DNA of 7,529 bases from Bacteriovoracaceae bacterium (GTDB lineage Bacteria > Bdellovibrionota > UBA1018): contig CANJNU010000034.1 of the NCBI GenBank assembly GCA_947475645.1, positions 1 to 7,529 of the forward strand, read 5' to 3'. The translations under genes were made by a program, and so were the position numbers. Positions 6,122-7,529 of the stretch are shown in pieces. The stretch's first letter is position 1, and each line of letters opens with the position of its first letter. Under the pieces are notes generated by a model, which did not search any database, was not told the DNA's origin, and was given only the letters and a program-made list of their open reading frames with translations.

Positions 6122-7200
6122 TACTGATGACTCCCTACACCTTGCGCCTTAAGCGCTTCGGCCTGGTAATGAGTTTGAAGTCCATCTAAAATCTCGTCGA
6201 TCTTACCTTCCATAACCTCGGGAAGCTGATAAAGGGTCATTCCGATTCGGTGATCGGTGAGGCGCCCTTGAGGAAAATTATAAGTGCGAATGCGCTCACT
6301 TCGATCACCCGTGCCTACCATCGCACGACGCGAGTCGGCTTGAGATTGCGCCGCCTTTTCGGTCTCCAAATCCAATAACCGCGCGCGTAGAATCTTGAGC
6401 GCTTTGCCCTTGTTCTTCAACTGAGAACGCTCATCTTGGCAAACCACAACTAATCCAGAAGGAATATGCGTGAGTCGCACAGCTGAGTCGGTCGTATTCA
6501 CGCCCTGCCCGCCTGCGCCACCTGAACGAAAAACATCGGTGCGAAGGTCGGTGGGATTAATGTCTACGTCGACCTCTTCGGCTTCGGGCATAATTGCTAC
6601 CGTAACAGTCGAAGTATGTACGCGCCCCTGAGCTTCGGTTGCAGGCACACGCTGTACGCGATGCACACCGCCCTCGAACTTCAACCGACTGTAGGCTCCA
6701 CTTCCCTGCACTTCGGCGATGATTTCTTTCATTCCACCTAAGCCCGTACCGTTGACGCTCAAAACTGTAACACGCCATCCCTGACGTTCGCAGTAACGTT
6801 GGTACAATCGAAATAACTCTGCCACAAAGAGCGCGGCTTCTTCACCACCCGCACCTGCGCGCACTTCTAGCATCACATTTTTGTGATCGTTCGGATCTTT
6901 AGGTAAGAGCAAAACCTGTAAACGCTGCTGCGAAGATTCGAGCTCGGGCTCTAAAATCCTGAGCTCCTCCTTGGCCATCTCCGAGATATCGGCGTCCTTC
7001 TCGTAGACCAGCTCCTTATTGGAGACAATCTCGGCCTTGGTTTTTCTGTAGTTCTGATATTCCAAAACAATCGGCTCGAGCAGCGACCGCTCTTGAGAGA
7101 GACGACGAAACTCTCCTGGCTGATCCGCCAATGCGGGATCAGACAGGCGACTCTCGATTTCCTGAAAACGCTGTTCTACTGATTCAAGCTTGTGAAACAT
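6121..7200 (-). CDS. prfA: peptide chain release factor 1 (RF1)
   Basis: RF1 reads UAG and UAA in the ribosomal A site and triggers peptide release. The 359-residue length is standard. Seen: a coiled helical domain 1 (about 1-100), RAGAGGEEAALF (114-125), the codon-recognition tripeptide PAT (186-188), which marks RF1 rather than RF2 (SPF), and the catalytic GGQ (230-232) within RSGGAGGQGVNTTDSAVR. Domain 4 contains RSERIRTYNFPQGRLTDHRIG (302-320 core). No programmed frameshift is present. The ATG at 7200 is the only usable start: an in-frame TAA lies upstream and no other start codon intervenes, and the alignment of FHKLE to other RF1 N-termini agrees. Unusually, the bases before the ATG are TTTTTATTTT, so there is no Shine-Dalgarno. 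They are the U-tract of a terminator-like hairpin. Confidence 0.98.
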   Translation of the reverse strand: MFHKLESVEQRFQEIESRLSDPALADQPGEFRRLSQERSLLEPIVLEYQNYRKTKAEIVSNKELVYEKDADISEMAKEELRILEPELESSQQRLQVLLLPKDPNDHKNVMLEVRAGAGGEEAALFVAELFRLYQRYCERQGWRVTVLSVNGTGLGGMKEIIAEVQGSGAYSRLKFEGGVHRVQRVPATEAQGRVHTSTVTVAIMPEAEEVDVDINPTDLRTDVFRSGGAGGQGVNTTDSAVRLTHIPSGLVVVCQDERSQLKNKGKALKILRARLLDLETEKAAQSQADSRRAMVGTGDRSERIRTYNFPQGRLTDHRIGMTLYQLPEVMEGKIDEILDGLQTHYQAEALKAQGVGSHQ

Positions 7201-7240
7201 AAAATAAAAAGTCCGAGCAAACGAGGTTTGCCCGGACTTT
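7201..7240 (-). terminator. intrinsic-terminator-like hairpin between rpmE and prfA
   Basis: On the minus strand AAAGTCCGGGCAAAC (7240-7226) pairs with GTTTGCTCGGACTTT (7222-7208). This is 15 pairs with one G-U, closed by a CTC loop and followed by a T-rich run to the prfA ATG. It sits 20 nt after the rpmE stop. The structure is textbook for a rho-independent terminator of rpmE. Because the U-tract ends exactly at the prfA start codon, it may instead act as an attenuator that passes some transcription into prfA-prmC-murA. Confidence 0.88.
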
Positions 7241-7260
7241 CCTTAAATTCAAGAGCGAAA

Positions 7261-7461
7261 CTATTTCTTCTTGTACTTGTTCATGAAGCGCTCAACGCGG
7301 CCTTCAGTGTCCATTAACTTGTGCTTGCCGGTGAAGAAAGGATGGCAAGAAGAACAAATTTCCACGCGGATCGATTCTTTGGTCGCGCGGGTTTCAATGA
7401 TGTGCCCACAGGCGCATCTTACAGTCGTTTCAATATAAACAGGATGGATTCCTTGTTGCAT
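7261..7461 (-). CDS. rpmE: 50S ribosomal protein L31, zinc-binding type
   Basis: L31 joins the large and small subunits at the central protuberance bridge. The 66-residue product is of normal length. It starts MQQGIHPVY and carries CxC (Cys16, Cys18) and CxxC (Cys36, Cys39), the zinc-holding set of the C+ paralogue, so it can store zinc and is the form usually replaced by a zinc-free copy under zinc limitation. The conserved core SSCHPFFTGK (37-46) and GRVERF (54-59) complete the match. The ATG at 7461 is supported by GAGG (7472-7475) 10 nt upstream. The stop is TAG. A strong hairpin terminator follows within 20 nt. No Zur box could be recognised in the 68 bases available upstream. Confidence 0.97.
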   Translation of the reverse strand: MQQGIHPVYIETTVRCACGHIIETRATKESIRVEICSSCHPFFTGKHKLMDTEGRVERFMNKYKKK

Positions 7462-7529
7462 AAAATTCTAACCTCAAAAAAACTTAATTCAGCTGAGGAG
7501 CGGATCTCCCATCACCAAAAATGTGATCC

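Noticed and set aside
7226..7243. AGGAAAGTCCGGGC on the minus strand resembles the conserved GAGGAAAGUCCGGGC segment of RNase P RNA.
   Set aside because: The rest of an RNase P RNA is absent: prfA starts 26 bases later, and the segment is fully explained as the 5' arm of the hairpin after rpmE.
7511..7527. ATCAC/GTGAT hairpin at the right edge.
   Set aside because: Five pairs with a 7-nt loop is within chance, and the region may be coding.
7484..7529. Open reading on the minus strand from the right edge to TAA at 7484-7486 (ends SAPQLN), a possible tail of an upstream gene.
   Set aside because: Only about 14 codons are visible and another frame also reads in to a TGA nearby, so the true frame cannot be chosen.

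Overview
The window is a compact bacterial housekeeping region, roughly half GC by eye. It carries ten protein genes, nine of them on the minus strand. The proteins point to a Gram-negative-type bacterium: the resolvasome genes run ruvC-ruvA-ruvB, RuvC and RuvA keep proteobacterial motifs, and the translation block runs rpmE-prfA-prmC-murA. Gene order and protein style suggest a delta-proteobacterial or Bdellovibrionota-like lineage. That placement is inference from memory and was not tested by any search. No mobile element, CRISPR array, tRNA or rRNA was seen.

Reading the minus strand from the right: rpmE (zinc-type ribosomal protein L31) is followed by a strong intrinsic-terminator-like hairpin whose U-tract touches the prfA start codon. 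Then come prfA (release factor 1), prmC (the methyltransferase for the release-factor GGQ glutamine), murA (first committed step of peptidoglycan synthesis) and a HIT-family nucleotide hydrolase. prfA/prmC overlap by 1 nt, prmC/murA are 18 nt apart and murA/HIT overlap by 4 nt, so this is very likely one operon. It ends at a hairpin at 3524-3562.

The centre (about 2870-3560) is the unusual part. It holds the only plus-strand gene, an unrecognised 145-residue protein (3060-3497) that converges on the HIT gene and shares its terminator. The terminator is preceded by three 12-bp units that each contain an in-frame stop codon. Upstream of this gene are small hairpins, one of which would cover its candidate ribosome binding site. 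On the opposite strand a run of tiny overlapping ORFs leads into the neighbouring GNAT-like gene.

The left third is a minus-strand block: a GNAT-like protein (GTG start), then ruvC, ruvA and the first 196 codons of ruvB. ruvC/ruvA abut exactly (TAAATG) and ruvA/ruvB are 23 nt apart. Together RuvA and RuvB migrate Holliday junctions and RuvC cuts them. The GNAT-like gene is separated from ruvC by 53 nt containing a 7-bp dyad next to the ruvC start.

No stretch of more than 300 bases lacks a gene. The longest non-coding stretch is about 190 bases (2870-3059). The window looks mostly ordinary. The best leads are the orphan plus-strand gene with its leader and repeat-terminator unit, and the terminator-like hairpin set directly before an SD-less prfA start.
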